DNA of 64,000 nt from an uncultured Clostridiaceae bacterium (GCA_946405135.1 CAMJGD010000001.1:1-64000); one strand, 5' to 3'. Numbered from the stretch's first letter, positions 52,586-61,927 are shown. Notes: a model not told the origin generated them from the sequence alone. Translations and numbers: made by a program.

Positions 52586-53779
52586 TTATTTCTTTATTTT
52601 TCCTATAACTTTTCCATCTTTAAGCAGTATGCTGAATTCATCTAAACTGTTTATAATTTCTACACTGCTTACCACATTTCCTTCACTATCTTGAATTATA
52701 GAATAGCCTCTATTTAAAACATTTAATGGATTATGAGCATTGAGAAGAGAATTCATATTTCTAATTCTTTCTTTTTCTTTATCTATTTTTAAATCTATAA
52801 TATGATTTATCTTCATATTTAAGTCTTCAATGGATCTATATTGATTCACCACATAATTTAAAGGATTATTATCCCTTATAGTCTTTTGAATCATTTCTAA
52901 TTCTTTTCTCTTAATATTTAAATCATTTTTAGCATACTCAGTTAATCTAACTAGGTATCTTTTTAATTCAGATTTCATATCTTCAAGTCTAGGTACTGCT
53001 ACTTCTGCTGCAGCTGAAGGTGTAGGTGCTCTTCTATCACTTACAAAATCTGCTATAGTAAAGTCTGTTTCATGACCTATCCCAGTAACTATAGGCTTTC
53101 TTGAAGCATAAATAGCTCTTGCTAAATTTTCGTCATTAAAAGCCCAAAGTTCTTCTATAGATCCTCCACCCCTAGCTATTATAATAACATCTATGCTAGC
53201 TAAAGAATTTAGATATTCTATGCCTTCTATAACATTTTTGCTTGCTCCTTCACCTTGTACAAGAGATGGATATATAAGCATATCCATCTTTTCATTTCTT
53301 CTCTTAGTTACATTTATTATATCCCTGACAGCCGCTCCTGTAGGAGAGGATATAACCCCTATTCTTTTAGGATATGCTGGCAAGGGTTTTTTATGAGATT
53401 CTGAAAACAATCCTTCTTTTTCAAGCCTGCCTTTAAGTTCTAAAAATGCCACATAAAGATCCCCTATACCTTGCTTCTTTATGCTTTCACAATATAATTG
53501 GTAAGATCCTTCTTTAAGATATACACCTATTCTGCCTTTTATTTCAACTTGTTCTCCATTTTCCGGTGAAAAATTAAGTCCAGCCGCATTAGTACTGAAC
53601 ATGACACAGTTTATTTTTGAAAAATCATCTTTTAATGAAAAATACAAATGGCCGCTACTGTGTCTTTTAAAATTAGATATTTCGCCCTTTACCACTATAT
53701 TATTAAGTATAAAATCACTATCTACAATCTTTTTAATGTAATTGTTAAGGGCAGTAACCGTAAGTGTTTTAATATACAT
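52586..53779 (-). CDS. xseA: Exodeoxyribonuclease VII large subunit
   Basis: 397 residues from the ATG at 53779 (MYIKTLTVT, the family's usual start; an upstream GTG 6 codons earlier is possible). N-terminal OB fold (about 10-100, VVKGEISNFKRHSSGHLYFSLK), catalytic domain with GVISSPTGAAVRDI and the GGGSIEELWAFNDE and GHETDFTIADFVSDRRAPTPSAAAE motifs, and a C-terminal coiled coil. It degrades single-stranded DNA. Overlaps folD by 11 bases and precedes xseB by 18. Confidence 0.94.
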   Translation of the reverse strand: MYIKTLTVTALNNYIKKIVDSDFILNNIVVKGEISNFKRHSSGHLYFSLKDDFSKINCVMFSTNAAGLNFSPENGEQVEIKGRIGVYLKEGSYQLYCESIKKQGIGDLYVAFLELKGRLEKEGLFSESHKKPLPAYPKRIGVISSPTGAAVRDIINVTKRRNEKMDMLIYPSLVQGEGASKNVIEGIEYLNSLASIDVIIIARGGGSIEELWAFNDENLARAIYASRKPIVTGIGHETDFTIADFVSDRRAPTPSAAAEVAVPRLEDMKSELKRYLVRLTEYAKNDLNIKRKELEMIQKTIRDNNPLNYVVNQYRSIEDLNMKINHIIDLKIDKEKERIRNMNSLLNAHNPLNVLNRGYSIIQDSEGNVVSSVEIINSLDEFSILLKDGKVIGKIKK

Positions 53780-54617
53780 TTTTTTCTGACGCCTCACAGG
53801 TATTTCTTATAAGCAACGTAGTAGTTAACGCTCCTACACCTCCGGGCACTGGAGTAATAAAGGCAGCTTTATCTATTACATCTTGAAAATTTACATCTCC
53901 GCAAATTTTTCCATTTAATGAGGATGTACCCACATCTATTACTATAGCACCCTCTTTTACATATTCACTACTTACAAAATTAGGTTTACCCATAGCAACT
54001 ACCAATATATCTGCTTCTTTACAAATTTCTTTAAGATTTTGCGTTCTTGAATGACAAATAGTAACTGTAGCATTTTCATTAAGAAGAAGATTTGCTGTAG
54101 GCTTACCTACTATGTTACTTCTTCCTATAACTACAGCTTTTTTCCCTTCTATACTTATACCTGTACTTTTTATAAGCTCTAAAGCGCTATTAGCAGTACA
54201 AGGAATAAAGCTTTTTTCACCTTTGTAAAATTTTCCTAAATTTTTGTCTGTAAGCCCATCTATATCCTTATCAGCACATATAGTAGAGGTTACTTTCTTT
54301 TCATCTATGTGCCTAGGTAAAGGAATTTGAAGCATTATCCCATCTACAGTATCATCTTCATTAAGCTTATGTATAGTTTCTATAAGTTCTGCTTCAGATA
54401 TGTTTTCCTTAAAAGATATATTTCTTGTGTCTACCCCTAGTTCATTACAAATCTTATTCTGATTATTTATGTAATAAAGTGAACCGCTGTCATTTCCCAC
54501 TATTATTGTAGCTAAACAAGGTACTCTTTTACCTTGACTTTTTATTTTTTCCACGTATGATTTTATATCTGCCCTTAATAATTTAGCTACCTCTTTCCCA
54601 CTTATTATCTTACCCAT
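53769..54617 (-). CDS. folD: Methylenetetrahydrofolate dehydrogenase/cyclohydrolase
   Basis: 282 residues from the ATG at 54617 (GAGGGG 8 bases upstream). Signature YINNQNKICNELGV with the catalytic Lys, LQIPLPRHID, and the NADP site VVIGRSNIVGKPTANLLL near 160-177; the C-terminal TPVPGGVGALTTTLLI closes the active site. It interconverts 5,10-methylene- and 10-formyl-tetrahydrofolate. Confidence 0.96.
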   Translation of the reverse strand: MGKIISGKEVAKLLRADIKSYVEKIKSQGKRVPCLATIIVGNDSGSLYYINNQNKICNELGVDTRNISFKENISEAELIETIHKLNEDDTVDGIMLQIPLPRHIDEKKVTSTICADKDIDGLTDKNLGKFYKGEKSFIPCTANSALELIKSTGISIEGKKAVVIGRSNIVGKPTANLLLNENATVTICHSRTQNLKEICKEADILVVAMGKPNFVSSEYVKEGAIVIDVGTSSLNGKICGDVNFQDVIDKAAFITPVPGGVGALTTTLLIRNTCEASEKNVY

Positions 54618-54645
54618 TTCCACAGCCCCTCACAAATATTTATTA

Positions 54646-55044
54646 TTACTTTTTAGAGATTTTGTCCAATACTCCATTGACAAAAGAAGTTGAACTTTCT
54701 TCAGAATATTTTTTTGAAAGATTTACGGCTTCATTTATAACAACTTTAGGTGGTATATCACTATATAAAAGCTCATAGGTACCAAGCCTTAATATGGCTA
54801 AATTTATTTTAGATATTCTAGAAATTTTCCATCCTACAAGAAATTCTTCAATAGTTTTGTCTATATTCTCTTGATTGTCATGAACACCCTTTAAGGTACT
54901 TACTATATATTCCATGTCAAGTGAATCTAGATCATATTCTGTATTTTCTTTGAAATTTTCTAAAGTTTCATCTACTGCTGCTTTGTTTATTGACATTTGA
55001 AAAATAAGTTCCATTACAACTTCTCTTGATTTTACTCTTTTCAT
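54646..55044 (-). CDS. nusB: Transcription antitermination factor NusB
   Basis: 132 residues, all helical, from the second of two adjacent ATGs (AGGAGGAT spacing). Family landmarks: SREVVMELIFQM at the start and the C-terminal LAILRLGTYELLYSDIPPKVVINEAVNLSKKY and SFVNGVLDKI. With NusE (S10) it loads on boxA RNA during rRNA antitermination. Between asp23 and folD. Confidence 0.95.
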   Translation of the reverse strand: MKRVKSREVVMELIFQMSINKAAVDETLENFKENTEYDLDSLDMEYIVSTLKGVHDNQENIDKTIEEFLVGWKISRISKINLAILRLGTYELLYSDIPPKVVINEAVNLSKKYSEESSTSFVNGVLDKISKK

Positions 55045-55159
55045 CATATCCTCCTAAAATCAAACTATTTAATTATAAAATATAACATATTATTAATATT
55101 ATCAACTCAATTTAGTAAAAAATATACCTTTTAAAAAATATTATTTTTTTAACAGACAA

Positions 55160-55183
55160 ACACCCTCTGACTTCAGAGGGTGT
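55160..55183 (-). terminator. Terminator after the Asp23-family gene
   Basis: Perfect 11-bp stem ACACCCTCTGA with TCAGAGGGTGT around a 2-base loop, followed on the minus strand by TTTGTCTGTTAAAAAAATAA. Placed 7 bases after the stop at 55190. Confidence 0.8.
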
Positions 55184-55189
55184 AAATAT

Positions 55190-55582
55190 CTATTCTTCAT
55201 CAATTTCAGGAACTACATTTTCTTTAGGTAATACAATGTTTTGGATATATATGTTCACGGCAGAAACAGTAAGACCTGTCATAGTTTCTACTGCCTTTTT
55301 TACATTTTCTTGTACTTGAAAAGCTACTTCAGGGATTTTAACCCCATACTCTACATTTACTGTTATATCAATAGCTGCGCTTTCATCTTCTACATTAACC
55401 TTAACACCTTTAGTATTACTTTTCTTTCCTGTGAGTATCTGTGTAATACCGCCTGTTACTCCTGCACTTATTCCAACTATTCCTTTAATTTCACCTGCAG
55501 CAATTCCAGCTATCACACTAACTACTTCATCAGATATCTTAACTATGCCCATATTGTTATCATCTTTTCTGATTTCATCCAT
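55190..55582 (-). CDS. Asp23/Gls24-family protein
   Basis: 130 residues from the second ATG (AGTAGGAGG upstream). The family signature is clear: VKISDEVVSVIAGIAAGEIKG, VEDESAAIDITVNVEYGVKIPEVAFQVQENVKKAVE and LTVSAVNIYIQNI. These small proteins associate with cell-envelope homeostasis and are widespread in firmicutes between spoIIIAH and nusB. Cytoplasmic; exact role unknown. Confidence 0.92.
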   Translation of the reverse strand: MDEIRKDDNNMGIVKISDEVVSVIAGIAAGEIKGIVGISAGVTGGITQILTGKKSNTKGVKVNVEDESAAIDITVNVEYGVKIPEVAFQVQENVKKAVETMTGLTVSAVNIYIQNIVLPKENVVPEIDEE

Positions 55583-55663
55583 CAACTAACCCTCCTACTT
55601 TTGCATAGCAAAACTTGTTAATCTTACGTTTATTATATCAGATATATATTTTTTTTACAATTA

Positions 55664-56176
55664 TTATTGTCTTATTTCAATTTCCACATTTTTCAATTTT
55701 GCTACACTCATTACAACTTCTTGTATCTGCTTTCTTTGCTTATCTGTAAGCTGTTCTTTTGATTTTATAAATATTCTTGCTTTATCATTTTCTATAAGAC
55801 ATAAAGCATCATCAAAACCTTTTCCCTTTAATGCAATTTCAATTTTTGTTTCATTCTCATGGCCCATAGCAACCATGGTATGATTTTTAATAGCCTCATC
55901 TTTTTCTTGCTTTGATAATTTTTCATTATTTATTACAGTATTTAAAGTTTGTAAAGTTTCTGCTGTCCTCTTATCCCTTATACCCCTAGATTCAAAAAAG
56001 AAATCTTGTTTATTACTTGATGCATTTTTATCATCATTAGAAGCTGCTTTATTGTTTCCTGCAAAATCTTTTCCTGATACCTCTCCTACAGGACCATTAA
56101 CTTTTGCAGCAAGTACCCCTGCAGTTATTATGAGTGCTAATAAGGCTAATATTATTCCAGCCTGCTTTTTATTCAT
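55664..56176 (-). CDS. spoIIIAH: Stage III sporulation protein AH
   Basis: 170 residues with GGGAGG upstream. Single N-terminal membrane helix (about 5-24), then a linker and a YscJ/FliF-like ring-building domain (about 80-170). SpoIIIAH in the mother-cell membrane binds SpoIIQ of the forespore across the intermembrane space, forming the channel that keeps the forespore active. Last gene of the spoIIIA operon, 39 bases after spoIIIAG. Confidence 0.93.
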   Translation of the reverse strand: MNKKQAGIILALLALIITAGVLAAKVNGPVGEVSGKDFAGNNKAASNDDKNASSNKQDFFFESRGIRDKRTAETLQTLNTVINNEKLSKQEKDEAIKNHTMVAMGHENETKIEIALKGKGFDDALCLIENDKARIFIKSKEQLTDKQRKQIQEVVMSVAKLKNVEIEIRQ

Positions 56177-56214
56177 GTTTTATACCTCCCATCTGTTTTC
56201 TACTGAATTATATG

Positions 56215-56811
56215 CTACCTTTTCATAGAATATACATTAACTTTATTGTCAGGTATATTGTAAAAATTGGCTACAGCTTTTGTCATTTCGTATTGTATCT
56301 TTCCATCTTCTGCTCCTTCTGCCACTATAATAACTCCTGTTACTTTAGGTTTATACCTCTTTAAAATAAGCGGTTCATTACTATTTCCTGTATTAGCTAT
56401 GACTACTTTACTGCCGTCATTATTTTGTGTTATTTGTCTTTTCCCTCCAGAGTTATCATTTTCCTCTGTAGTACTTACAGATCGATTGACATCTACCGCA
56501 GGTACTTGTTCTTCTCCGCTTTCAAAATATATCATCACATCTACATTACCTACACCTTCAATCTTACTTAATATATTTTTAAGCTCTTCCTTTTGTCTTT
56601 GTTCGTATAATGTGGTGTCATATTTATTATTTATGATCTGTACTTCATTTGAATCAGCAATTTTACCATTGGCTTGTGTTTCATTTTTATTTTTAAAAAA
56701 GCTAGCTACAATTACAATAAATATGCCTATTAAAAATACTATGAATATATTATATAAAGTATTCTTTGTATTCTTTTCTCCTAATATCTCAAACAGTTTT
56801 TTTAAATCCAC
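56215..56811 (-). CDS. spoIIIAG: Stage III sporulation protein AG
   Basis: 198 residues from a GTG start with GAGGGGGAAT upstream. One membrane helix (about 21-41), then a RBM-type ring domain (about 85-195) with KIEGVGNVDVMIYFESGE and PKVTGVIIVAEGAEDG, the latter well conserved. It forms a large oligomeric ring of the feeding-tube apparatus. A variable loop with VDVNRSVSTTEEND lies in the middle. Confidence 0.93.
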   Translation of the reverse strand: MDLKKLFEILGEKNTKNTLYNIFIVFLIGIFIVIVASFFKNKNETQANGKIADSNEVQIINNKYDTTLYEQRQKEELKNILSKIEGVGNVDVMIYFESGEEQVPAVDVNRSVSTTEENDNSGGKRQITQNNDGSKVVIANTGNSNEPLILKRYKPKVTGVIIVAEGAEDGKIQYEMTKAVANFYNIPDNKVNVYSMKR

Positions 56812-56851
56812 TTCTATTCCCCCTCTTTTTTATTTCATGAGGATATTGAAT

Positions 56852-57424
56852 TTATTTCAAATTGTATACTGTAATATTTTTTTCTTCCATGTTAAGTTGA
56901 GAAGCTAAATGTTTTTTTATATCCTCATGGTTTTTATCCTTTTCATCCTTTTGTAAACCTTCAGATTTCACAACTACCTTTTCTATAGTCTTAATTTTTC
57001 TGTCATTTATCCCTATGCTTAGACTTTTAATTTTATAGTCTCCTTCTTCATAGTAAGCCTGAGACTCTACCTTAAATTCTGCATTTGGATATTTTTCTTT
57101 GAGCAGTTTTTCACAACCTAAATTTATATTCATTTGAAAAACTTTTAATGTGTTTTCAATATTTTTATCTTTATATATATTTATATCTTTTCTGCTTTCA
57201 TACATACTTAAAGCTTTGGTATTGCTTTCAATAGTTTCTAACATGTTTCTGCCATTATTGTTAAATAATTTTAATATAGGATTCATAACTACAGTTATTA
57301 ATATTAGTCCTAAAACAAATTTAGAATATTTCTTTAAAGAATTATCTGGAAGTATCAATTCTACTGCAGTTATAAAAAATACTGCTGCGCATATATTTAT
57401 TACCCAGGTTTTTAAACTTTCCAT
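56852..57424 (-). CDS. spoIIIAF: Stage III sporulation protein AF
   Basis: About 190 residues from the second of two adjacent ATGs at 57424 (GGAGTGGAG upstream). Two hydrophobic helices (about 7-25 and 32-50) with the family pattern LILPDNSLKKYSKFVLGLIL, then a cytoplasmic or intermembrane RBM-like domain. Overlaps nothing but follows spoIIIAE closely; it is part of the SpoIIIA-SpoIIQ channel complex. Confidence 0.9.
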   Translation of the reverse strand: MESLKTWVINICAAVFFITAVELILPDNSLKKYSKFVLGLILITVVMNPILKLFNNNGRNMLETIESNTKALSMYESRKDINIYKDKNIENTLKVFQMNINLGCEKLLKEKYPNAEFKVESQAYYEEGDYKIKSLSIGINDRKIKTIEKVVVKSEGLQKDEKDKNHEDIKKHLASQLNMEEKNITVYNLK

Positions 57425-57443
57425 CATCTCCACTCCAGTCTTT

Positions 57444-58598
57444 TTATCCTCCAAGTATAAATTTTCCAGCAGATGCCATTATAGATATCATTATAAAAAA
57501 CATAAAAGATATACTTATTACACAGGACATTATTAGAATGAGAGAATCTCCTGCAGAAGTTATAGAACTTACTATTCTACTATCACTTATAGGTTCAATA
57601 AGAGCAGCAGAAAACTTATAAAGCATAGAGATTATAAATAATTTTATTATAGGAAAAATTACTATTATTATAATAATAAAGAGTCCTAAAGAACTTAACG
57701 CATTTTTTATTATAATTGAATACCCAGCTGCAGTAGATACTGCATCAGATAATGCCTTTCCTACTATAGGTATAAAATTATCTACTGCAAATTTTGCTGT
57801 TTTTGCAGTTACTGCATCTATGGTACTTGAGTTAATACCTCTTACTGTAACTATGCCTATGAATATAGTAATTATAATTCCCTGACACCATAACACAATC
57901 TGATTTAGAAGCTTAGTAAGTCTTTGTATATTATGCTGATCCGATATGTTATCTGCAAATTGTAAAACAAAACCCATAAGTATTATAGGTATTATAAAAT
58001 CTATATATATTCTTGGAGTTAAATTTACTGCTGTTAATATTATAGGATCCATAGTAGCTGCCTCTGCAAGTCCCCCTATAGATGCTAAAAGCATCATAAG
58101 AACCGGAATTAATGCTGCCATAAAATCAGTCAATTTAGTTATAGTATCCCTTGCCAAATTAACACCAATTAAAAAACTTTTAGATAAAACTACTATGAGT
58201 AATGCATAACAGGCAAAATAAGCTATATTTGAAAGGCTTTCATTATTAAACGCATTTTGAAGATTCTTTAGAAGAGCACACATTAAAGCTATAACAATTA
58301 CCATAACCATAAGCTTGAAGCAGTTTAATATTTCTTTTAATATAAAATCTAAAAAAGCTCTGTTTAATTTATTATAAGATAAATTACCTTGTCCATTTTT
58401 TATAAAGCTATCCACATAACTTTTTATGTCCATATCATTGATAATTTCCTGTTCAGTTTTTATACCTTTTATATAATCATAAAGCTGCTGAATTTTTGAA
58501 TTGTCTTCCAAAATTTTATCTCCATTATCCTCTGCCCTAACTGGGATAGTCTGATAAAATATCATCACTATGGTTAATATAATAATTAATTTTTTCAT
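57444..58598 (-). CDS. spoIIIAE: Stage III sporulation protein AE
   Basis: 384 residues. Signal-like N-terminus (about 3-22), then eight or so hydrophobic helices. Family landmark LMMLLASIGGLAEAATMDPIILTAVNL near 194-220 and the late GKALSDAVSTAAGYSIIIKN. It is the largest membrane component of the channel complex, with remote similarity to export-gate permeases. Confidence 0.94.
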   Translation of the reverse strand: MKKLIIILTIVMIFYQTIPVRAEDNGDKILEDNSKIQQLYDYIKGIKTEQEIINDMDIKSYVDSFIKNGQGNLSYNKLNRAFLDFILKEILNCFKLMVMVIVIALMCALLKNLQNAFNNESLSNIAYFACYALLIVVLSKSFLIGVNLARDTITKLTDFMAALIPVLMMLLASIGGLAEAATMDPIILTAVNLTPRIYIDFIIPIILMGFVLQFADNISDQHNIQRLTKLLNQIVLWCQGIIITIFIGIVTVRGINSSTIDAVTAKTAKFAVDNFIPIVGKALSDAVSTAAGYSIIIKNALSSLGLFIIIIIVIFPIIKLFIISMLYKFSAALIEPISDSRIVSSITSAGDSLILIMSCVISISFMFFIMISIMASAGKFILGG

Positions 58599-58607
58599 AC
58601 CTTACTC

Positions 58608-58991
58608 CTACATGATTTTAAGTATAGCTTCCATTACAGCCATAAGGATAGGAATAGCAAGCATTAATATAAGTATTTTCCCTGAAAACTCCACTTTTGC
58701 TGCAATACTATTTGCTCCAGCATCCTTGCATATTTCACTGCAAAAAGAAGATATATAAGCTATACCTATTATTTTTATTACTGTAGTTAAATAAACTGTA
58801 TCTATATTAGCTTTCATTGCCATCTCACTTAAAAAGGTTATAATTGTACCCACCTTTGTCAGCATATACATAAATATACATATGCCTGCAATAAAGCTAA
58901 CATACACAGCTATGTCATTTCTTTTATCTTTAAAAAGCAGGAATATAAAAAGAGCTGTAAAGGAAAAAGCAACTATTTTTATTATCTCCAT
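58608..58991 (-). CDS. spoIIIAD: Stage III sporulation protein AD
   Basis: 127 residues, four hydrophobic helices, with YISSFCSEICKDAGANSIAAKVEFSGKI (near 75-102), the family hallmark also found in SpoIIIAC. AGGAGGAG precedes the ATG. Membrane component of the SpoIIIA channel; starts 8 bases after spoIIIAC ends. Confidence 0.94.
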   Translation of the reverse strand: MEIIKIVAFSFTALFIFLLFKDKRNDIAVYVSFIAGICIFMYMLTKVGTIITFLSEMAMKANIDTVYLTTVIKIIGIAYISSFCSEICKDAGANSIAAKVEFSGKILILMLAIPILMAVMEAILKIM

Positions 58992-58999
58992 AACTCCTC

Positions 59000-59197
59000 C
59001 TAAAGTTGAAACATGGTCTTTACAGAATCAAATAATTTGCTTATAAGATTAATTACCATAAGCAATATTATTACAACTCCTGCTATATTAGTTATAGCTG
59101 CTATATCATCCTTACCGCTGCTTTTAAGCACCTTGTCCAATATTACAATTAAAATTCCTGCTCCACCTATTTTGAAAAGTAAATTTATATCTAGCAT
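59000..59197 (-). CDS. spoIIIAC: Stage III sporulation protein AC
   Basis: 65 residues, two hydrophobic helices with LFKIGGAGILIVILDKVLKSSGKDDIA, the normal size and pattern of SpoIIIAC. AAGGGGG site before the ATG. Small membrane component of the channel complex. Confidence 0.94.
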   Translation of the reverse strand: MLDINLLFKIGGAGILIVILDKVLKSSGKDDIAAITNIAGVVIILLMVINLISKLFDSVKTMFQL

Positions 59198-59222
59198 ATT
59201 ACTTATCCCCCTTCTCTTATGG

Positions 59223-59741
59223 TTAAATAAGAAGTATAACTATTATTCCTCCTATGCATACTCCCAAATATCTATACATTTTTGTATTCTTCGCAGTTTT
59301 TTCCTCTGCATCTTTAATATTAGTTTTAATACTATCAATACTTAAGGAAAATATTTTTTTGTGAGCCTCTATATCTGATTCTCCTAAAGATTTTGCAAGA
59401 TCAAATATTATGCCTTTATCCTCATCAGTCATATTAAGCTTTCCCTCATTTTTCTCAAACACTTGTATAAAAGCTTCAAACACACTATTTACTTCATTAC
59501 TGCTTAACAACTCTGATATATTCATAAATATGCTTTTTAAAGGTTCTTTACTTCTTATAGCCACTTTATAAAGAGCTTCTGGAAGGGGTGTAAAAGTATA
59601 AAGTATTTCATTTTGCAATTGAACTAAACATCTTTCCATTTCTTTAAGTTGAATACATCGCTTTTTAAAAGATTCTCCATAGATAAAGCCAGCCAAACTG
59701 CTTGTAAAAAGTATGATAAGAAGGCCAAAAGTTTTAATCAT
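59223..59741 (-). CDS. spoIIIAB: Stage III sporulation protein AB
   Basis: 172 residues. N-terminal and C-terminal membrane helices (about 2-20 and 155-172) enclose a helical domain; the segment QLKEMERCLVQLQNEILYTFTPLPEAL near 31-57 and GESDIEAHKKIF identify the family, which resembles type II secretion GspF. It starts 8 bases before spoIIIAA ends, so they are translationally coupled. Confidence 0.94.
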   Translation of the reverse strand: MIKTFGLLIILFTSSLAGFIYGESFKKRCIQLKEMERCLVQLQNEILYTFTPLPEALYKVAIRSKEPLKSIFMNISELLSSNEVNSVFEAFIQVFEKNEGKLNMTDEDKGIIFDLAKSLGESDIEAHKKIFSLSIDSIKTNIKDAEEKTAKNTKMYRYLGVCIGGIIVILLI

Positions 59742-60663
59742 TTTTATTCCCCCAAATTAAACCGTTATTTTTTATGTCATATACATATTCAAGAGTTCCA
59801 ATACCGTTTCTATTGCTTAATATTATGGCACGACTAAATACTTTATTGTCTAGTATATCCTTAAATATAAATCTTTCCTTCATGTCTTCAACTCCATATC
59901 CATGCATGGAAGTAATAAGATTAATACCACAATTTAGTGCCATTATCACACTTTCTATATCTTTTTTTGTTCCAATTTCATCACAAATAACAACATCAGG
60001 AGACATACATCTTATGGCCACCATTATACCTTCACTTTTAATACAGTTATCATATACATCTGTTCTAATACCAACATCCATTTGAGGATTACCTTCAAAG
60101 CATCCTGCAATTTCGCTTCTCTCATCAATCACTGCCACTTTCTTACCTTTAAGACCTAGTCTATTAATTCCATTAGATAGATTTCTCGTAATATCCCTTA
60201 ACAAAGTGGTTTTACCACATTTAGGAGGAGAAATTATTATAGTGTTATATATCCTATTATTTTCGGTTATGTAATGCATTAAACTGTCAGAACATCCCAT
60301 TATTTGCTTACAAATCCTTACATTTAACGAAGATACATTTTTTATGGTTTTTATTCTTCCTCCTTCTATAACACAATCTCCAGATATGCCGATTCTGTGT
60401 CCACCCTTTATGGTTATATATCCCTGCTTAATTTCTTCTTCAAAAGCATATACTGAATAATTGCTAATCCTCTGTACTATTACTTTTATATCTTCTTTAG
60501 TTGTAATATAACTGCTGATAATCTCATTGTTATGCCTATAGCACATTAAAGGCTTGTTTACCCTAACCCTTACCTCTTGAACCTCATTAAAGTTATTAAT
60601 ACTCTGAAGTTCTTTCTTTATGGTTTCAGGCATTATATCTAGTATTTCCTTTGTACCTATCAT
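59734..60663 (-). CDS. spoIIIAA: Stage III sporulation protein AA, ATPase
   Basis: 309 residues. A secretion-type ATPase: Walker A SPPKCGKTTLLRD (near 142-154), VIDERSEIAG, Walker B-like SPDVVICDEIG and an H-box in TSMHG. It powers assembly of the SpoIIIA channel. The only strong ribosome site (AGAGGAGGTG at 60701-60710) lies about 38 bases before the ATG, with a perfect 10-bp hairpin in between; see the separate entry. First gene of the operon, expected to be sigma-E dependent; I could not place a sigma-E promoter with certainty. Confidence 0.94.
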   Translation of the reverse strand: MIGTKEILDIMPETIKKELQSINNFNEVQEVRVRVNKPLMCYRHNNEIISSYITTKEDIKVIVQRISNYSVYAFEEEIKQGYITIKGGHRIGISGDCVIEGGRIKTIKNVSSLNVRICKQIMGCSDSLMHYITENNRIYNTIIISPPKCGKTTLLRDITRNLSNGINRLGLKGKKVAVIDERSEIAGCFEGNPQMDVGIRTDVYDNCIKSEGIMVAIRCMSPDVVICDEIGTKKDIESVIMALNCGINLITSMHGYGVEDMKERFIFKDILDNKVFSRAIILSNRNGIGTLEYVYDIKNNGLIWGNKND

Positions 60664-60671
60664 CTTTATCT

Positions 60672-60710
60672 AACTTTAGATATAATCTAAAGTTGTAACT
60701 CACCTCCTCT
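60672..60710 (-). promoter_or_regulatory. Shine-Dalgarno and hairpin in the spoIIIAA leader
   Basis: AGAGGAGGTG (minus strand, 60710-60701) is followed by AACTTTAGAT (60694-60685) and its exact complement ATCTAAAGTT (60681-60672), with a 3-base loop; the ATG is at 60663. With the hairpin folded, the distance from ribosome site to ATG shrinks to about 16 bases. No in-frame start lies near the site. Confidence 0.5.
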
Positions 60711-60806
60711 TCTCATATATAATTTTTATTTATACTATTTAAAATTTATTACTAAAAGCATAAAAAATAATTAAATAGAATCTTGTAGTATTTCAAAAAA
60801 ATAAAA

Positions 60807-60854
60807 ACTAGCTTATGGTTTATCAAAATTATTTTTGATAAACCATAAGCTAGT
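60807..60854 (-). terminator. Strong terminator between the CD1247-type gene and spoIIIAA
   Basis: Perfect 22-bp stem (60807-60828 with 60833-60854) and a 4-base loop; the minus strand continues TTTTATTTTTTT. It ends the transcript of the gene at 60887-61306 and insulates the spoIIIA operon. Confidence 0.85.
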
Positions 60855-60886
60855 AATTAAAATATTCCTATAAAATTATCTAAAAA

Positions 60887-61306
60887 CTAATCATTGCTTT
60901 TATGCTCTTTCTTAGAACCAAAAGTTATGAATCCATGACAACTAGGGCATCTTATTTCATCCATTGAATTAAGTATTTCTCGTTCTACAAATATAATTTC
61001 ATTGCAATTAGCACAGGATATCTCTATATAATGATCATCCTCTTCATCCTCATAATCATAATTTAAAAATTCTCCATCTTCATAACCATATATTTCATCC
61101 TTAACCATGGTTAGTTCACCATCTATAGTTTCTATATAATCTTCTATTTCTTCTTCATGCTTTTCTAGGCTTTCTATCTTTTCTGACATATAGCCCATAA
61201 CATTTATAATTTCTGTAAACATTTTTCCTTCTTTACTGTCTTTATCAATATCTAATCCTTCCATATAACCTTTTAAATAGGATATTTTACTTTTTAAAGA
61301 ATCCAT
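60887..61306 (-). CDS. CD1247-type protein with C-terminal zinc ribbon
   Basis: 139 residues with AAAAGGATG upstream. N-terminal helix pair (LKSKISYLKGYMEGLDID and VMGYMSEKIESLEKHEEEIEDYIE), an acidic linker, and a C-terminal zinc ribbon with CANCNEI and CPSCHGF (about 98-126). This architecture is conserved beside spoIIIAA/efp in clostridia. Function unknown; cytoplasmic. Confidence 0.75.
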   Translation of the reverse strand: MDSLKSKISYLKGYMEGLDIDKDSKEGKMFTEIINVMGYMSEKIESLEKHEEEIEDYIETIDGELTMVKDEIYGYEDGEFLNYDYEDEEDDHYIEISCANCNEIIFVEREILNSMDEIRCPSCHGFITFGSKKEHKSND

Positions 61307-61329
61307 AAAAACACATCCTTTTAAAAAAT

Positions 61330-61356
61330 ATGCTAAGTCCTTTAAAGACTTAGCAT
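61330..61356 (-). terminator. Terminator of efp
   Basis: ATGCTAAGTC (61330-61339) pairs with GACTTAGCAT (61347-61356); the minus strand continues ATTTTTTAA. 14 bases beyond the efp stop. Confidence 0.75.
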
Positions 61357-61369
61357 CTACCTTGAATCA

Positions 61370-61927
61370 TTATACTCTTTCCATGTATTCTCCAGTTCTT
61401 GTATCTATTCTTATCATGTCTCCTTCATTTACGAATAATGGAACATTTACTACAGTTCCAGTTTCTACTGTAGCTGGTTTTAATGTATTAGTTGCAGTAT
61501 TTCCTTTAGCTCCTGGTTCTGTATGAGTTATCTGAAGTTCTACAAAATTAGGTGCTTCTACTGAGAAAGCCTCTCCTTTATAGAATTTTATTACTGCAAA
61601 CATATTTTCCTTTAAGAATTTTATTGCATCTTCTACTTTTTCATGATTTAGTGGAATTTGTTCAAAAGTTTCCTGATCCATAAAGTAATATAACTGTCCA
61701 TCAGAATATAAATATTGCATTTCTTTTCTTTCTATAACAGCTTCCTGTAATTTTTCAGTTGGATTAAAAGTCTTATCTGTAACTCCTCCAGATATTACAT
61801 TTCTTAATTTAGTTCTAACAAAAGCTGCTCCCTTACCTGGTTTTACATGTAAAAAATCAACTACTGTAAACACTTGTCCATCTAATTCAAAAGTAGTTCC
61901 TTTTCTTAAATCTCCTGCTGATATCAT
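61370..61927 (-). CDS. efp: Translation elongation factor P
   Basis: 185 residues, the standard length, from the ATG at 61927 (GGAGGGATACTTA upstream). Three beta-barrel domains: the first contains [18 protein letters not shown] with the conserved Lys at the tip loop; the last ends in [19 protein letters not shown]. It helps ribosomes through polyproline stretches. Confidence 0.97.
   Translation of the reverse strand: MISAGDLRKGTTFELDGQVFTVVDFLHVKPGKGAAFVRTKLRNVISGGVTDKTFNPTEKLQEAVIERKEMQYLYSDGQLYYFMDQETFEQIPLNHEKVEDAIKFLKENMFAVIKFYKGEAFSVEAPNFVELQITHTEPGAKGNTATNTLKPATVETGTVVNVPLFVNEGDMIRIDTRTGEYMERV

Noticed and set aside
56267-56908. 213-codon plus-strand ORF across spoIIIAG/AF
   Set aside because: Antisense to two well-supported sporulation genes with no ribosome site; composition is that of a shadow frame.
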